From assembly GCF_000331285.1 (NCBI RefSeq), contig NZ_ANFX01000030.1:27651-91650 (forward strand): DNA of 64,000 bases, given 5' to 3'. The DNA is from Porphyrobacter sp. AAP82 (GTDB lineage Bacteria > Pseudomonadota > Alphaproteobacteria > Sphingomonadales > Sphingomonadaceae). This document shows positions 51,583 to 63,000 of the stretch, one piece after another; position 1 is the first letter of the stretch; each line of letters opens with the position of its first letter. Made by a program: the position numbers and the translations under genes. A model generated the notes under the pieces. The model had not been told where the DNA came from, ran no database searches, and saw only the letters and a list, made by a program, of their open reading frames with translations.

Positions 51583-52974
51583 ATGCCCCAAACCCAAGTC
51601 GTATGGCTCCGGCGCGATCTGCGTCTGGCCGATAACCCCGCGCTTTACCACGCCGCCAAGGCCGGGCCTGTGGTGGCCGTCTATGTGCTCGACGACGAGA
51701 GCCCGAAGCACCACGCCTATGGCGGGGCCTCGCGCTGGTGGCTGCATCATTCGCTGGCGAGCTTGGCGAAAAGCCTTGAAGCCAAAGGCAGCAAGCTGGT
51801 CCTGCGGCGCGGGGAGGCGGTCGCGGAGCTGACCAAGCTGGCCGAGGAAACCGGCGCGACCACCGTCCATGCCAATTGCCATTATGAGCCGTGGTGGCTC
51901 AATGCCGAGCGCAAGCTCGCCAAAAACCTCGACCTGCAACTCCACCACGGCAATTACCTGATGGTGCCTGGCAGCATCACCACCGGCACAGGCGGGCAGT
52001 ACAAGATCTACACCCCCTTCAGCCGCGCGGTGCGGGCCGAGTTCCCGCCGCGCTCCGAAGTCCCCGCGCCGGAGAAGCTCGAAGCGCCCGCCGGCTGGCC
52101 CGCCTCCGATGATCTCGCTTCGTGGAACCTGCTCCCCACCACACCCGACTGGGCGGGCGGGATGCGCGATTTCTGGGAGGTCGGCGAGGAGGCAGCGCAC
52201 CAGCGCCTCGCCGCGTGGGAAGCCGACGTCGATGGCTATGACGACAAGCGCAACCTGCCGAGCGTCGACAAGGTCTCGCGCCTCTCGCCGCATCTGCACT
52301 TCGGAGAGATTTCGCCGATCCAGATCTGGCATGCCTTGAAGCACCACACTTCCAAGGGCTGGGAAACCTTCGAGGGCGAGCTCATCTGGCGCGACTATTC
52401 GCAGAACGCGATCCTGCAATTCCCCGCCTATGCGACGCAGAACTACCGCGAGGATTTCGACCGTTTCCCGTGGCGCGATCCCGCCACCGACGAAGCGGCC
52501 GCCCGCGATCTGAAAGCATGGCAGCAGGGCCGCACCGGTTACCCCATCGTCGATGCCGGGATGCGCCAGCTGTGGCAGACCGGCTGGATGCACAACCGCG
52601 TCCGGATGATCACCGCGAGCTTCCTCATCAAGCACCTCCTCATCGACTGGCGCGAGGGCGAGCGGTGGTTCTGGGATTGCCTGTGCGATGCCGACTACGC
52701 GTCGAACGCCACCAACTGGCAGTGGACGGCCGGCACGGGGGTGGATTCCAACATGTTCAGCCGGATCATGGCGCCGCTCTCGCAGTCCGAGAAATTCGAC
52801 GCGGCGCGCTATATCCGCACCTATGTGCCCGAGTTGAAGGGGCTGGAGGAGCCCTACGTCCACGATCCCGAGGAATTCGGACGCAGGCCCGCAGGCTATC
52901 CGCGCAAGATCGTCCCCCACAAGGCCGCGCGCGAGCGGGCGCTTGCGGCATTGAAGACGATCAAGCAAGGCTGA
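51583..52974 (+). CDS. phrB: Deoxyribodipyrimidine photolyase
   Basis: This 463-residue flavoprotein repairs UV-made cyclobutane pyrimidine dimers using light. It starts QVVWLRRDLRLADNPAL and has the FAD-binding C-terminal half: ASRWWLHHSL, ILQFPAYATQN, GRTGYPIVDAGMRQLWQTGWMHNRVRM, DWREGERWFWDCLCDADYASNATNWQW. The length fits class I CPD photolyases. ATG 51583 follows the intergenic repeat. A cryptochrome is the main alternative. Confidence 0.95.
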   Translation: MPQTQVVWLRRDLRLADNPALYHAAKAGPVVAVYVLDDESPKHHAYGGASRWWLHHSLASLAKSLEAKGSKLVLRRGEAVAELTKLAEETGATTVHANCHYEPWWLNAERKLAKNLDLQLHHGNYLMVPGSITTGTGGQYKIYTPFSRAVRAEFPPRSEVPAPEKLEAPAGWPASDDLASWNLLPTTPDWAGGMRDFWEVGEEAAHQRLAAWEADVDGYDDKRNLPSVDKVSRLSPHLHFGEISPIQIWHALKHHTSKGWETFEGELIWRDYSQNAILQFPAYATQNYREDFDRFPWRDPATDEAAARDLKAWQQGRTGYPIVDAGMRQLWQTGWMHNRVRMITASFLIKHLLIDWREGERWFWDCLCDADYASNATNWQWTAGTGVDSNMFSRIMAPLSQSEKFDAARYIRTYVPELKGLEEPYVHDPEEFGRRPAGYPRKIVPHKAARERALAALKTIKQG

Positions 52975-53043
52975 GGAGGGCTTGCTCCGGCGGCCCGCCC
53001 GGGCCTATGCACCCTTTCGATAAGACAACGAGAGGGTGACATC

Positions 53044-54267
53044 ATGGGCTTGAAAAACGGCATGCTGGCGGGCGCGGCATTGGTGCTGGCGATGGGCGGG
53101 CTGGCACCGCTCGATGCGCAGACCGCGGCTGATGCGCCCGCGCTCGCGCGGCCCCCGCAATATCCCGAAACGCCCGCCGCGCGCCTCACCCAGCCGCCAG
53201 CGCGCGACCAGTCGGAATTGCAGGTGCTGTTCTGGACCGATGACCAGCGCGCCGAGCGGTTCCGCGCGATGGAGCAGTGGTTCGCCGGGCACGAGGTCGC
53301 CGCCGCTCCCGCCCCGCGCGCCCTGCCCGAGGGTGCGCCCTTCTCGGACGCGCTCCAGGCCGATCTCAAGGCGCTGATGGCCGAGACCAGCACGGCCGGC
53401 ATCATGATCCTGGAGGACGGGAAGGTGCGGTTCGAGGCCTACAACCTCGGCCTCGCCCATGGCGACCGCTGGACCAGCTTCTCGGTCGCCAAGAGCTTCA
53501 CCTCCACCTTGCTCGGTTCGGCGGTGAAGGACGGGTTCATCACCAGCCTCGATGATCCGGTGACCAAGTATATCCCGGGCCTTGCGGGCTCGGCCTATGA
53601 AGGCGTCACGGTCAGGCAGCTCGCCACCATGACGAGCGGCGTGAAGTGGGACGAGAACTACACCGATCCCAAGTCCGATGTCGCGCAGATGAACCGCTTC
53701 GTGGTCGAATATGGCGCGGACGCGATCGTGGCGCAAATGAAGGCGCTGGCGCGCGAGGCGGAGCCGGGCACCAAGTGGGTCTACAAGACCGGCGAGACCA
53801 ATCTCATCGGCGTGCTGGTCGAGAACGCGGTGGGCAAGCCGCTCGCCGAATATGCCAAGGCCAAGATCGTCGATCCGGCCGGGTTCGAGGGCGACCTGTT
53901 CTGGATGGTCGACCCGCGCGGCGGGAATATCGGCGGGTGCTGCCTGTCGATCCGCCTTGCCGACTATGCGCGCATGGGGCAGTTCGCGCTCGAGGGCGGC
54001 AAGGGTGTGGTGCCCGATGGGTGGTTTGCCGAAGCAACCGACAGCGCGGTCGACTTCGGCAGCAGCGGCTTTGGCTATGGCTACCAGTGGTGGACCTATC
54101 CGCAGGGCACTTTCGGGGCGCAAGGGATCTTCGGCCAAGGCATCACGCTGTTTCCCGACAAGGGCGTGGTGATCGCCTTTGTCGGCAACTGGGCGACCGC
54201 GAGCGGCGGTCCAGAGCGCAGGCAACTTCTGGACCTGAGCCGAAAGGTTGCTGCCGAAGCCAGATGA
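53044..54267 (+). CDS. Secreted serine hydrolase, beta-lactamase family
   Basis: This 407-residue protein has a signal peptide (MGLKNGMLAGAALVLAMG and on), then a serine beta-lactamase/DD-peptidase fold: nucleophile S147-x-x-K150 in FSVAKSF, a Tyr in VYKTGETN, and GQGITLFPDKG in place of a KTG motif. It resembles 6-aminohexanoate-dimer hydrolase and esterase EstB types, so a beta-lactamase role is not implied. It is likely periplasmic. The ATG has GAGGGTGACATC upstream. Confidence 0.85.
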   Translation: MGLKNGMLAGAALVLAMGGLAPLDAQTAADAPALARPPQYPETPAARLTQPPARDQSELQVLFWTDDQRAERFRAMEQWFAGHEVAAAPAPRALPEGAPFSDALQADLKALMAETSTAGIMILEDGKVRFEAYNLGLAHGDRWTSFSVAKSFTSTLLGSAVKDGFITSLDDPVTKYIPGLAGSAYEGVTVRQLATMTSGVKWDENYTDPKSDVAQMNRFVVEYGADAIVAQMKALAREAEPGTKWVYKTGETNLIGVLVENAVGKPLAEYAKAKIVDPAGFEGDLFWMVDPRGGNIGGCCLSIRLADYARMGQFALEGGKGVVPDGWFAEATDSAVDFGSSGFGYGYQWWTYPQGTFGAQGIFGQGITLFPDKGVVIAFVGNWATASGGPERRQLLDLSRKVAAEAR

Positions 54268-54285
54268 GGCCCATCCGGGCCGCGC

Positions 54286-54633
54286 TCAGATCACCTGGCG
54301 GTAGACCCCGACATTGCTGTAGCGTTGCAGGATGTTGTCGTGGACGATCGGGCTCAGCAATTCGCTGAACGCGCAGCCGACGATGCAGTTGTCCCACCAC
54401 ACCACCTCGGCCTGGAGGGATTCGAGGCGGGGCAGGGTCAGCCAGCACATCTGGCCTTCGTGCATGCGGTTGATCGAGGCGGCCGAAAAGCCCGAGATCG
54501 ACAGGTCGTGCACCACGCTCTGAAAGGCGCGGCCACCCGAGGCGCGCAAGGTCGCCGGGATCGTCAGCCGCGTGCGCGGGCCGCAGCGGTCTTCCTGCGA
54601 AGCGGTACGATAGGGATCGGAACTGGGCGGCAT
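54286..54633 (-). CDS. PilZ domain protein
   Basis: This 115-residue protein is a single PilZ domain with the c-di-GMP-binding RxxxR-like segment (CGPRTRLTIPATLR) and D-x-S-x-x-G in HDLSISGFSA. It may be a c-di-GMP receptor; the only other c-di-GMP gene in the window is a decayed EAL remnant. ATG 54633 (MPPSSDPYRT) was chosen over a longer frame. It is convergent with the serine hydrolase. The 161 bases between it and the SDR gene upstream hold nothing I recognise. Confidence 0.82.
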   Translation of the reverse strand: MPPSSDPYRTASQEDRCGPRTRLTIPATLRASGGRAFQSVVHDLSISGFSAASINRMHEGQMCWLTLPRLESLQAEVVWWDNCIVGCAFSELLSPIVHDNILQRYSNVGVYRQVI

Positions 54634-54794
54634 TGCCGTTCTACCTTGTATCGAAGCCTGCGGTCTCACGGGATGGCGGAAAGGTCCGCGCAAAGGTTTG
54701 CACCCGCGTTCGTTAAGCCAAGCTCTTCGGCAAAGGTTAACGTGCGATTAGGTGGAAATGCCCGAGGCGCGGCCGGCAGGCTCGCCTGCGCCGT

Positions 54795-55517
54795 TCAGCC
54801 GATGCGTTCGCGGTGGAGGCCCGCGAAGCCATCGGTGACGAGCGCGACCAGCCGCTCGGCGACCACTTCGGGGCCCTTGAGCTTGGAGGCATCCTCGCCC
54901 GGATAGGCGCGCGCGCGCATCTCGGTGCGGGTGGCGCCGGGATCGATGATCGCGACCCGCAGCGGCGACAGGCGTTCGACCTCGGCGGCGTAGGTGGCGA
55001 GCAGGTTCTCGAAAGCCGCTTTGGTCGCGCCATAGGCGCCCCAATAGGGGCGGGGGCTGCTTCCGACCGAGCTGGTGAGGCCGATGATCTTGCCCGCCGC
55101 CGCGCGGCGCAGCAGCGGATCGAAGCCCGCGATCAGCGCCTGGGTGGAGACGACATTGGTGAGCAGCGCCTGGTTGAACTGCTTGGGCTCCATCTGCGAG
55201 GCGGGGGTCAGCTCGGGGAGATAGGCGGCGGCCAGCACCATGATGTCGAGCGTGTCCCAGCGCCCGGCGATCGCCGCGGCAAGGCGGCTGACGGCATCGG
55301 GCTCGGTCAGGTCGAGCGGGGCGATGGTCGAGGTGCCGCCGTCGGCATGGATCGCATCCTCGACCTCCTCCAGCGCCTTGACCTTGCGCGCGACGAGGAT
55401 GACATGCGCCCCCGCAGCAGCGAGCGCCCTGGCGGTGGCGGCGCCGATCCCGCGGCTGGCGCCGGTGACGAGCGCGGTCTGGCCGGCGAGCGGCTTGGCG
55501 GAAGGGGTGTCGGTCAT
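54795..55517 (-). CDS. Short-chain dehydrogenase/reductase downstream of purF
   Basis: This 240-residue SDR has TGASRGIG near residue 19, Ser in LTSSVGSS, and Tyr/Lys in YGATKAAFENL. The NNAG motif is replaced by VLAAAYL, a variation that leaves the active site intact. It resembles the YciK/YgfF-type group of unknown substrate. It begins six bases after purF, so both are on one transcript. Confidence 0.88.
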   Translation of the reverse strand: MTDTPSAKPLAGQTALVTGASRGIGAATARALAAAGAHVILVARKVKALEEVEDAIHADGGTSTIAPLDLTEPDAVSRLAAAIAGRWDTLDIMVLAAAYLPELTPASQMEPKQFNQALLTNVVSTQALIAGFDPLLRRAAAGKIIGLTSSVGSSPRPYWGAYGATKAAFENLLATYAAEVERLSPLRVAIIDPGATRTEMRARAYPGEDASKLKGPEVVAERLVALVTDGFAGLHRERIG

Positions 55518-55523
55518 GGGGTG

Positions 55524-57014
55524 TCAGGCAGCCTTGGGGTCAGCGAAGGGAAGCTGGACGCTCTTGGCCTCGGCAGCCGCGAGGTCGGTGAGCGAAGTCG
55601 GGTAGTCGCCGGTGAAGCAGGCGTCGCAGAACTGCGGACAGGTCTTGTCGCGCCCCTGCTTGCCGACCGCGCGGTACAGCCCGTCGATCGAGATGAAGGC
55701 GAGGCTGTCGGCCTTGATGAATTCGCGCATCGGCTCCAGCTCCATGCGCGCGGCGAGCAGCTTGGAACGCTCGGGCGTGTCGACCCCGTAGAAGCAGGAA
55801 TGTGCGGTCGGCGGGCTGGCGACGCGGAAGTGGATTTCCTTGGCCCCGGCCTCGCGCATCATCTCGACGATCTTGAGGCTGGTGGTCCCGCGCACGATCG
55901 AATCGTCGATCAGCACGATGCGCTTGCCCTCGACCAGCGCGCGGTTGGCGTTGTGCTTGCGCTTGACGCTCGAATGGCGCGCGCCGTCTCCGGGCTGGAT
56001 GAAGGTGCGCCCGACATAGTGCGAACGGATGATGCCGAGCTCGAAGGGGAGCCCCGATTGCTGGGCGAAACCGATCGCGGCCGGCACGCCGCTGTCGGGC
56101 ACGGGGACGACGAGGTCGGCCTCGCAGGGGGCTTCGATGGCGAGTTCCACCCCGATCGCCTTGCGCGCCTCGTAGACCGAGCGGCCCGCGAACACCGAAT
56201 CGGGGCGGCTGAAATAGACATGCTCGAAGATGCAGGGCCGCGCCGGCGGGCTGCCGAAGGGGCGCACGGAGCGGATCTCGCCCGCGAAATCGACCAGCAC
56301 CAGCTCGCCCGGCTCGATCTCGCGGATCAGCTCGGCCCCGACCACGTCGAAGGCGACGGTTTCCGAGGCGAAGGCGATCGCGTCACCCATCCGCCCCATC
56401 ACCAGCGGGCGGATGCCGAGCGGATCGCGGCAGGCGATCATGCCCTCGGGCGTCATCACGATGAGGGCATAGGCACCCTCGACCAGCCGCAGCGCATCGA
56501 CCAGCCGGTCGGCGATGGTGGGATAGCGGCTGGTCGCGACGAGGTGGATGATGACCTCGGTGTCGGAGGTCGACTGGAAGATCGAGCCCTTGTTGACCAG
56601 ATCGGTGCGCAGGGTCATCGCGTTCGAGATATTGCCGTTGTGCGCGACCGCGAAGCCGCCGCTGGCAAGGTCGGCGAACAGCGGCTGGACGTTCCTGAGG
56701 CCCGAGCCGCCGGTCGTCGAATAGCGCACGTGGCCGGCGGCCATGTGGCCGGGGAGCGCGGCGATCGCCTCGGAGGAGGAGAAGTTCTCGGCAACGTGGC
56801 CAAGGCCGCGGCGGGCGTAGAATTCGCTGCCGTCGAAGCTGACGATCCCGGCCGCCTCCTGCCCGCGGTGCTGGAGCGCGTGGAGGCCCAATGCGGTGGT
56901 CGCGGTTGCCTCGCTGGCGCGGATCACGCCGAAGATGCCGCATTCCTCGCGCAGTTTGTCGCCATCGGCATCGAGGAAGGGATGGGTCACATTGCAGAGG
57001 GGGCTCATCGGCAT
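55524..57014 (-). CDS. purF: Amidophosphoribosyltransferase
   Basis: This enzyme of about 496 residues makes phosphoribosylamine, the first step of purine synthesis. The N-terminal nucleophile is Cys25 in REECGIFGV, implying removal of a propeptide. The phosphoribosyltransferase part has VLIDDSIVRGTTS. A Cys cluster (KTCPQFCDACF) at the C-terminus suggests the iron-sulfur-containing Bacillus type. ATG 57014 has AGGT upstream; ATG 57008 is the alternative. It is divergent from lolC across 234 bases; an SDR gene follows. Confidence 0.95.
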   Translation of the reverse strand: MPMSPLCNVTHPFLDADGDKLREECGIFGVIRASEATATTALGLHALQHRGQEAAGIVSFDGSEFYARRGLGHVAENFSSSEAIAALPGHMAAGHVRYSTTGGSGLRNVQPLFADLASGGFAVAHNGNISNAMTLRTDLVNKGSIFQSTSDTEVIIHLVATSRYPTIADRLVDALRLVEGAYALIVMTPEGMIACRDPLGIRPLVMGRMGDAIAFASETVAFDVVGAELIREIEPGELVLVDFAGEIRSVRPFGSPPARPCIFEHVYFSRPDSVFAGRSVYEARKAIGVELAIEAPCEADLVVPVPDSGVPAAIGFAQQSGLPFELGIIRSHYVGRTFIQPGDGARHSSVKRKHNANRALVEGKRIVLIDDSIVRGTTSLKIVEMMREAGAKEIHFRVASPPTAHSCFYGVDTPERSKLLAARMELEPMREFIKADSLAFISIDGLYRAVGKQGRDKTCPQFCDACFTGDYPTSLTDLAAAEAKSVQLPFADPKAA

Positions 57015-57248
57015 CACCAGACCTGTTCGCGTGCACACAACGCGTTGACGCAGGGCTCCAATGGCGATGTGACGGATCAATTACAAGGGAAAGCAGCCGC
57101 GCGATGCCCGGCTTTTTGGCGACAGGGGTGTGACACGCGCGTCCTCAAGCAGCGAAGCGGTAGCACCACAAGGACTCACGGCATTGCAGGCTTGTGCCTG
57201 CCGCACTACAGGCAGCGTTCAGCCAACAACGGGCACTTCCCACCTCCC
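57015..57248. promoter_or_regulatory. Divergent intergenic region between purF and lolC
   Basis: These 234 bases separate purF (minus) and lolC (plus) and should contain both promoters. I see a TTGACG at 57045 as a possible plus-strand -35 but no convincing -10. No riboswitch or PurR-like palindrome is apparent. Confidence 0.35.
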
Positions 57249-58502
57249 ATGCTCTCCCCCTTCGAATGGATGATTGCCAAGCGCTACCTCTGGCCCGGCC
57301 GGGGCGAGGCGTTCATCGCGCTGGTGGCGGCGATTTCGGTGGGCGTGGTCTCGCTCTCGGTCGCCTTGCTGGTGGTGGTGATGAGCGTGATGAACGGCTT
57401 TCGCGGCGAGCTGCTCGACAAGATCACCGGCCTCAATGGCCATGCGGTGGTGCAGGCGGTCGGCGGCCGGATCGATGATTGGCAAGGCGTGATGGCGGCG
57501 CTCGAAAGCACGCCGGGGGTGATCTCGGCAACGCCGATGATCGAAAAGCCGCTGCTGGTCAGCTTCAACGGCAATGTCGAGGGCATCCTGCTGCGCGGCC
57601 AGGCCAAGCGGGAGCTTGATGCCTTGCGCGACAAGGTTCTGCTGGGCGACATCGGCGGGCTCTCGCAGCCGCCTGCGCCCGAGGGGTTTGCCAAGGTCGC
57701 GGTCGGCAGCCGGCTGGCACAGAACCTCGGCATGCGGGTCGGCGATGTCATCACCATCATCAACCCCGCGGGCCGCTCCACCCCTTTCGGCACCACCCCG
57801 AGGCAGGTCCCCTACGAGGTCGGCGCGATCTTCGAGGTCGGCATTTCGACCTTCGACGAGAAGTTCATTATGCTGCCGCTCGCCGAAGCGCAAAGCCTGC
57901 TCTTGATGGGCGATGCGGTGGCACAGATCGAGGTCCGGGTCGACAACCCCGACAAGGTCGGCACGATCCTTGCGCCGGTGCGCGGGCGGCTGACGGGCAA
58001 CACTGTGATCTCCGACTGGAAGGCGATGAACGCGGCCCTGTTCGAGGCGTTGCAGGTCGAGCGTGTGGGGATGTTCTTCGCGCTGTCCTTCATGGTCGTG
58101 GTCGCATCCTTCAACATCCTCTCGAGCCTGGTGATGCTGGTGCGCGCCAAGACCCGCGACATCGCGATCATGCGCACCATGGGCGCGACGCGGCGCTCGC
58201 TGCTCAAGATCTTCGTCACCACCGGCACCACCATCGGCGTGATCGGGACGGTGACAGGGCTGCTGCTGGGCAGCGTCATCCTGTTCTTCCGCGAACAGAT
58301 CGTCTCCTTCATCGCCTTTGTCACCGGCCAGCAGATCTGGGACCCGGAGGTGCGCTTCCTTTCGACCCTGCCGGCGCGCACCGATCCGTGGGAGGTCTTC
58401 GGCATCGTCTGCCTCGCTTTGGGGATGAGCTTCCTTGCAACGCTCTATCCGGCATTGAAGGCGGCAAACACCGATCCGGTGCAGGTGCTGCGCTATGAGT
58501 GA
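57249..58502 (+). CDS. lolC: Lipoprotein-releasing ABC transporter permease
   Basis: This 417-residue permease releases outer-membrane lipoproteins from the inner membrane. It has the LolC/E start [26 protein letters not shown], one N-terminal helix, a periplasmic domain of about 220 residues, and three C-terminal helices ([53 protein letters not shown]). Only one permease gene is next to lolD, as usual for alphaproteobacteria. ATG 57249 starts the conserved segment. It overlaps lolD by eight bases. Confidence 0.94.
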   Translation: MLSPFEWMIAKRYLWPGRGEAFIALVAAISVGVVSLSVALLVVVMSVMNGFRGELLDKITGLNGHAVVQAVGGRIDDWQGVMAALESTPGVISATPMIEKPLLVSFNGNVEGILLRGQAKRELDALRDKVLLGDIGGLSQPPAPEGFAKVAVGSRLAQNLGMRVGDVITIINPAGRSTPFGTTPRQVPYEVGAIFEVGISTFDEKFIMLPLAEAQSLLLMGDAVAQIEVRVDNPDKVGTILAPVRGRLTGNTVISDWKAMNAALFEALQVERVGMFFALSFMVVVASFNILSSLVMLVRAKTRDIAIMRTMGATRRSLLKIFVTTGTTIGVIGTVTGLLLGSVILFFREQIVSFIAFVTGQQIWDPEVRFLSTLPARTDPWEVFGIVCLALGMSFLATLYPALKAANTDPVQVLRYE

Positions 58503-59175
58503 TGGCCGGCCTATCGTCGCCCTTAAGGGTCTGAAGCGCGCCTTCGAGCAGGGCGGCGAGCGGATCGAGGTGCTGCGCGGGGTCGATCTTGCGATCGCGC
58601 CCGGCGAGATCGTCGCGCTGCTGGGCCCCTCGGGTTCGGGCAAGTCGACGCTGTTGCAGGCGGTCGGCCTGCTGGAAGGCGGGTTCGAGGGCGCGATCAG
58701 CATCGCCGGCACCCCGGCCGAGGCGCTGGCGGGCGATGCGCGCACCCGATTGCGGCGCGAGCATCTGGGGTTTGTCTACCAGTTCCACCACCTGCTGCCC
58801 GATTTCGACGCGCGCGAGAACGTGGTGATGCCGCAGATGATTCTCGGCCGTTCACGCAGCGAGGCCGAGGCGCGCGCCGAGAGCCTGCTCACGAGCCTCG
58901 GCCTCGGCCACCGCCTGACCCACCGCCCGAGCCAGCTGTCGGGCGGCGAGCAGCAGCGCGTCGCGGTCGCCCGCGCGCTCGCCAACCGGCCCACGCTGGT
59001 GCTGGCCGACGAGCCGACCGGCAACCTCGATGAACACACTTCCGAGGCGGTGCTTGCCCAGTTTCTGAGCCTGGTGCGCGGGGAAGGCAGCGCGGCGCTG
59101 GTCGCCACTCATAACGAGCGGCTGGCGGCGAAGATGGACCGGGTGGTGCGGCTCAAGGATGGCGTGCTGGTCTAG
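58495..59175 (+). CDS. lolD: Lipoprotein-releasing ABC transporter ATP-binding protein
   Basis: This 226-residue ATPase powers the LolC permease. It has Walker [10 protein letters not shown], the Q-loop [11 protein letters not shown], signature [15 protein letters not shown] and Walker [12 protein letters not shown]. The [13 protein letters not shown] segment is specific to LolD. It overlaps the permease gene, so translation is coupled. Confidence 0.95.
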   Translation: MSDGRPIVALKGLKRAFEQGGERIEVLRGVDLAIAPGEIVALLGPSGSGKSTLLQAVGLLEGGFEGAISIAGTPAEALAGDARTRLRREHLGFVYQFHHLLPDFDARENVVMPQMILGRSRSEAEARAESLLTSLGLGHRLTHRPSQLSGGEQQRVAVARALANRPTLVLADEPTGNLDEHTSEAVLAQFLSLVRGEGSAALVATHNERLAAKMDRVVRLKDGVLV

Positions 59176-59249
59176 CCGGCAAATGCGCATCGCCTGTTGA
59201 TCCGCCGCGCGCGCCGTGCGAACCATGGGCGCGACGCAAGGGGGATCAC

Positions 59250-59479
59250 ATGTCTGCATATGATTGGAACGCCGGGGCCAGCCTGCGCGAGCGCGACGAC
59301 AGCGGCTCGGAGCTCCAGTACAATTTCGCCCTGCTGGCGGAGGGGACCCTGCGCGAGATGGTGGCCCGGGTGCTCGCCATGGACACCGCGCAGCGTGCCC
59401 GCGTATTGATCGAGGTGGAGGGGGGCAAGTCGCTGAACCTCGGCGAAATTCTCGAACTCTCGGCCAAGGAGGGCCTGGC

Positions 59480-59483
<4 letters not shown>
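59250..59483 (+). CDS. Small hypothetical protein upstream of glutathione peroxidase gene
   Basis: This 77-residue acidic protein (MSAYDWNAGASLRERDDSGS start) has no signal or membrane segment; its C-terminal half is amphipathic helical. GGGGGATCAC precedes the ATG, and its stop overlaps the glutathione peroxidase start, which supports a real coding gene. I do not recognise its family. Confidence 0.65.
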
Positions 59484-59959
<476 letters not shown>

Positions 59960-60036
59960 CGATATGACCCGCCCTGTGCACAGGATAAGCACGCAGGGCG
60001 CTTTGAGAATCGGCGCGACTTCCTAGATTGCGGCGG

Positions 60037-63000
60037 ATGCCCTTCGCCCCCTTCGTCCCCTTGCGCGTGCTTTCGTCCTACTCGATGCTCGAAGGGGCGA
60101 TCGACCCGAAGGACATTGCCAAGCTGGCCAAGGAGCGCGGCTTTCCGGCGATCGCGATCTGCGACCGCAATGGCCTCTACGGCATCATGGCCTTTGCCGC
60201 TGCGTGCAAGGGCGAAGGCGTGCAGCCGATCATCGGCACGCTGCTTGGCGTGGCCCGGGACGAGACCCGCAGCACCGTCGACTACCTTGCACTCTTCGCG
60301 CAGGACGATGCCGGTTATGACAACCTGTGCCACCTCGTCTCGGCCGCGCATTTGGATCGCCCGCTGGAGCGCGATCCGCATGTCACCTTCGCCGATCTGG
60401 AGGGCCGGACCGATGGCCTGATCGCACTCACCGGCGCGGGCGAGGGCGGGCTGACGCGGCTGCTGGCGGAAGGCCAGCACGATGCCGCCGCGCGGCTCGC
60501 CGACCGGCTGGAGGCGCTGTTCCCCGGGCGGCTCTACATCGAGCTCGCCCGCGCGGGCGATCCCGTCTGCGAGCGCGCCGAGGAGCCCCTCGTCAACCTC
60601 GCCTACGCGCGCGACCTGCCGCTGGTCGCCACCAACCCTGCGAACTTTGCCGAGCCCCACATGCACAAGGCGCATGACGCCATGCTGTGCATCGCCCATT
60701 CGACCCAGATCGAGGCTGACGAGCGTCCGCGCTCCAACCCGCAGGCCTTCGTCAAGGCGGCGAGCATGATGGAGGAGGCCTTCGCCGACCTTCCCGAGGG
60801 GCTCGCCAACACCCTCGTCATCGCCCAGCGCTGCGCCTTTGCACCGCCCTATCGCAAGCCGATCCTGCCGAGCCTTGCAGGCGACCTTGCGGGCGAGGCG
60901 CGGATGCTCGCCGAGGATTCGCAGCTCGGTCTGGAAGCGCGCCTCGCGGCCTATCCCGATCTCACCGAGGCGGAGCGCAAGGTCTACGCCGACCGGCTCG
61001 AATTCGAGATCGACGTGATCGTGAAGATGGGCTTCCCCGGCTACTTCCTGATCGTTGCCGACTTCATCAAGTGGGCCAAGGAACAGGGCATTCCGGTCGG
61101 GCCGGGGCGTGGGTCGGGCGCGGGCTCGGCGGTCGCATGGGCGCTCACCATCACCGATCTCGACCCCATCAAGCTCGGCCTGCTGTTCGAGCGCTTCTTG
61201 AACCCCGAACGCGTCTCGATGCCGGACTTCGATATCGACTTCTGCGAAACCCGGCGCGGCGAGGTGATCCGCTACGTGCAGGCAAAATACGGCGGCGATC
61301 ACGTCGCCCAGATCATCACCTTCGGCAAGCTGAAGGCCCGCGCGGTGCTGCGCGATTGTGGGCGTATCCTCCAGATGAGCTACGGGCAGGTCGACCGGCT
61401 GTGCAAGATGGTGCCCAACCATCCCACCGACCCCTGGACCCTGCCGCGCTCTTTGAACGGCGCGGCGGATTTCAAGCGCGAGTATGACAACGACAAGGGG
61501 GTAAAGCGCCTCGTCGACCTCGCGATGCAATTGGAAGGCCTGCCGCGCAATTCCTCGACCCATGCCGCAGGCGTGGTGATCGGTGACCGGCCGCTTGCCA
61601 AGCTGGTCCCGCTCTACCGCGATCCGCGTTCGGACATGCCGGTGACGCAGTTCGACATGAAATATGTCGAATCGAGCGGACTGGTGAAATTCGACTTCCT
61701 CGGGCTCAAGACCCTGTCGGTGCTGAGAAAGGCGGTCGACCTTCTGGAGAGGCGCGGAATCGCCATCGATCTGGGCGCGCTGCCGCTGGACGACCGCCAA
61801 GTCTACCACCTCATGCAGGCGGGCAACACCGTGGGGGTTTTCCAGCTCGAATCCGAGGGCATGCGCCGCACCCTCAAGGCGGTGAAGCCCACCAATTTCG
61901 GCGACATCATCGCGCTCGTCTCGCTCTATCGTCCCGGCCCGATGGACAACATCCCGCTGTTCGGCCAGCGCAAGGCCGGGCAGGTCGCCATCGAATACCC
62001 GCACCCCAAGCTCGAAGGGATCCTCGCCGAGACTTACGGGATCTTCGTCTATCAGGAACAGGTGATGCAGGCCGCCCAGGTGCTCGCGGGCTACTCGCTG
62101 GGCGATGCGGACCTGCTGCGCCGCGCGATGGGCAAGAAGGTCCAGGCGGAGATGGACGCCCAGCGCGGCCGCTTCGTCGAAGGCTGCAAGACGGTCTCCG
62201 ACATCGAAGCGAAGCGCGCCAACGAGCTGTTCGACCTGATCGACAAGTTCGCCGGCTACGGCTTCAACAAGTCGCACGCCGCAGCTTACGCGCTCCTTGC
62301 CTACCAGACCGCGTGGATGAAGGCGCATTACCCGGAGGAATTCTACGCCGCTTCGATGTGTTTCGACATGCACCAGTCCGAAAAGCTCAACGTCTTCGTC
62401 GACGACGCGCGCCGCTATCCGGGCGGCCACGGCGGGATCGAGGTGCTGGCCCCTTGCATCAACGCCTCTGAGGCCGAATTCACCGTCGAACAGACCGATA
62501 CGGGCTATGCGGTGCGCTATGCGCTGGCCGGGATCCGCAATGTCGGCGAGAAGGCGATGGAGGCAATCGTGGCCGAGCGGCAAGCCAATGGCCCCTTTGC
62601 CAGCCTCAAGGACCTGTTCGAGCGGGTGCCGCAGGGCACGATGAACCGCCGCCAGCTGGAAGGCCTGATCTGCGCGGGTGCCTTTGACGGGCTGGAGCCC
62701 GACCGCGCGCTGCTCTTCGCCAATGCCGAGCATCTGATGGCGGTTGCCGATGCCGCGATCCGCGAAAGATCGAGCGGGCAGGCGGGCCTGTTCGGCGGCG
62801 ATGCGGGCGAGCCTGAGGCGCTGCGCCTCCAGCCCTGTGCCCCGTGGTCTCGGCCTGAGAAGATGGCGAAGGAGCGCGAGAATTTCGGCTTCTATTTCTC
62901 CGCCCACCCCGTGCAGCAATATCGCGAGGCCGCCTCGGCCAATGGCGCGCGCACCTATCAGAGCCTGATGGAAGCGGGCGCGCCGCCGGGCGGACGGGGC

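Noticed and set aside
53044..54267. Serine hydrolase as a beta-lactamase controlled by the BlaI/M56 pair
   Set aside because: It is 11 kb away, shows no BlaI-like operator that I can see, and resembles EstB or 6-aminohexanoate-dimer hydrolases more than true beta-lactamases.
54813..57248. Long plus-strand extension in front of lolC, opposite the SDR and purF genes
   Set aside because: The open frame is only a shadow of purF; the LolC family begins at ATG 57249.
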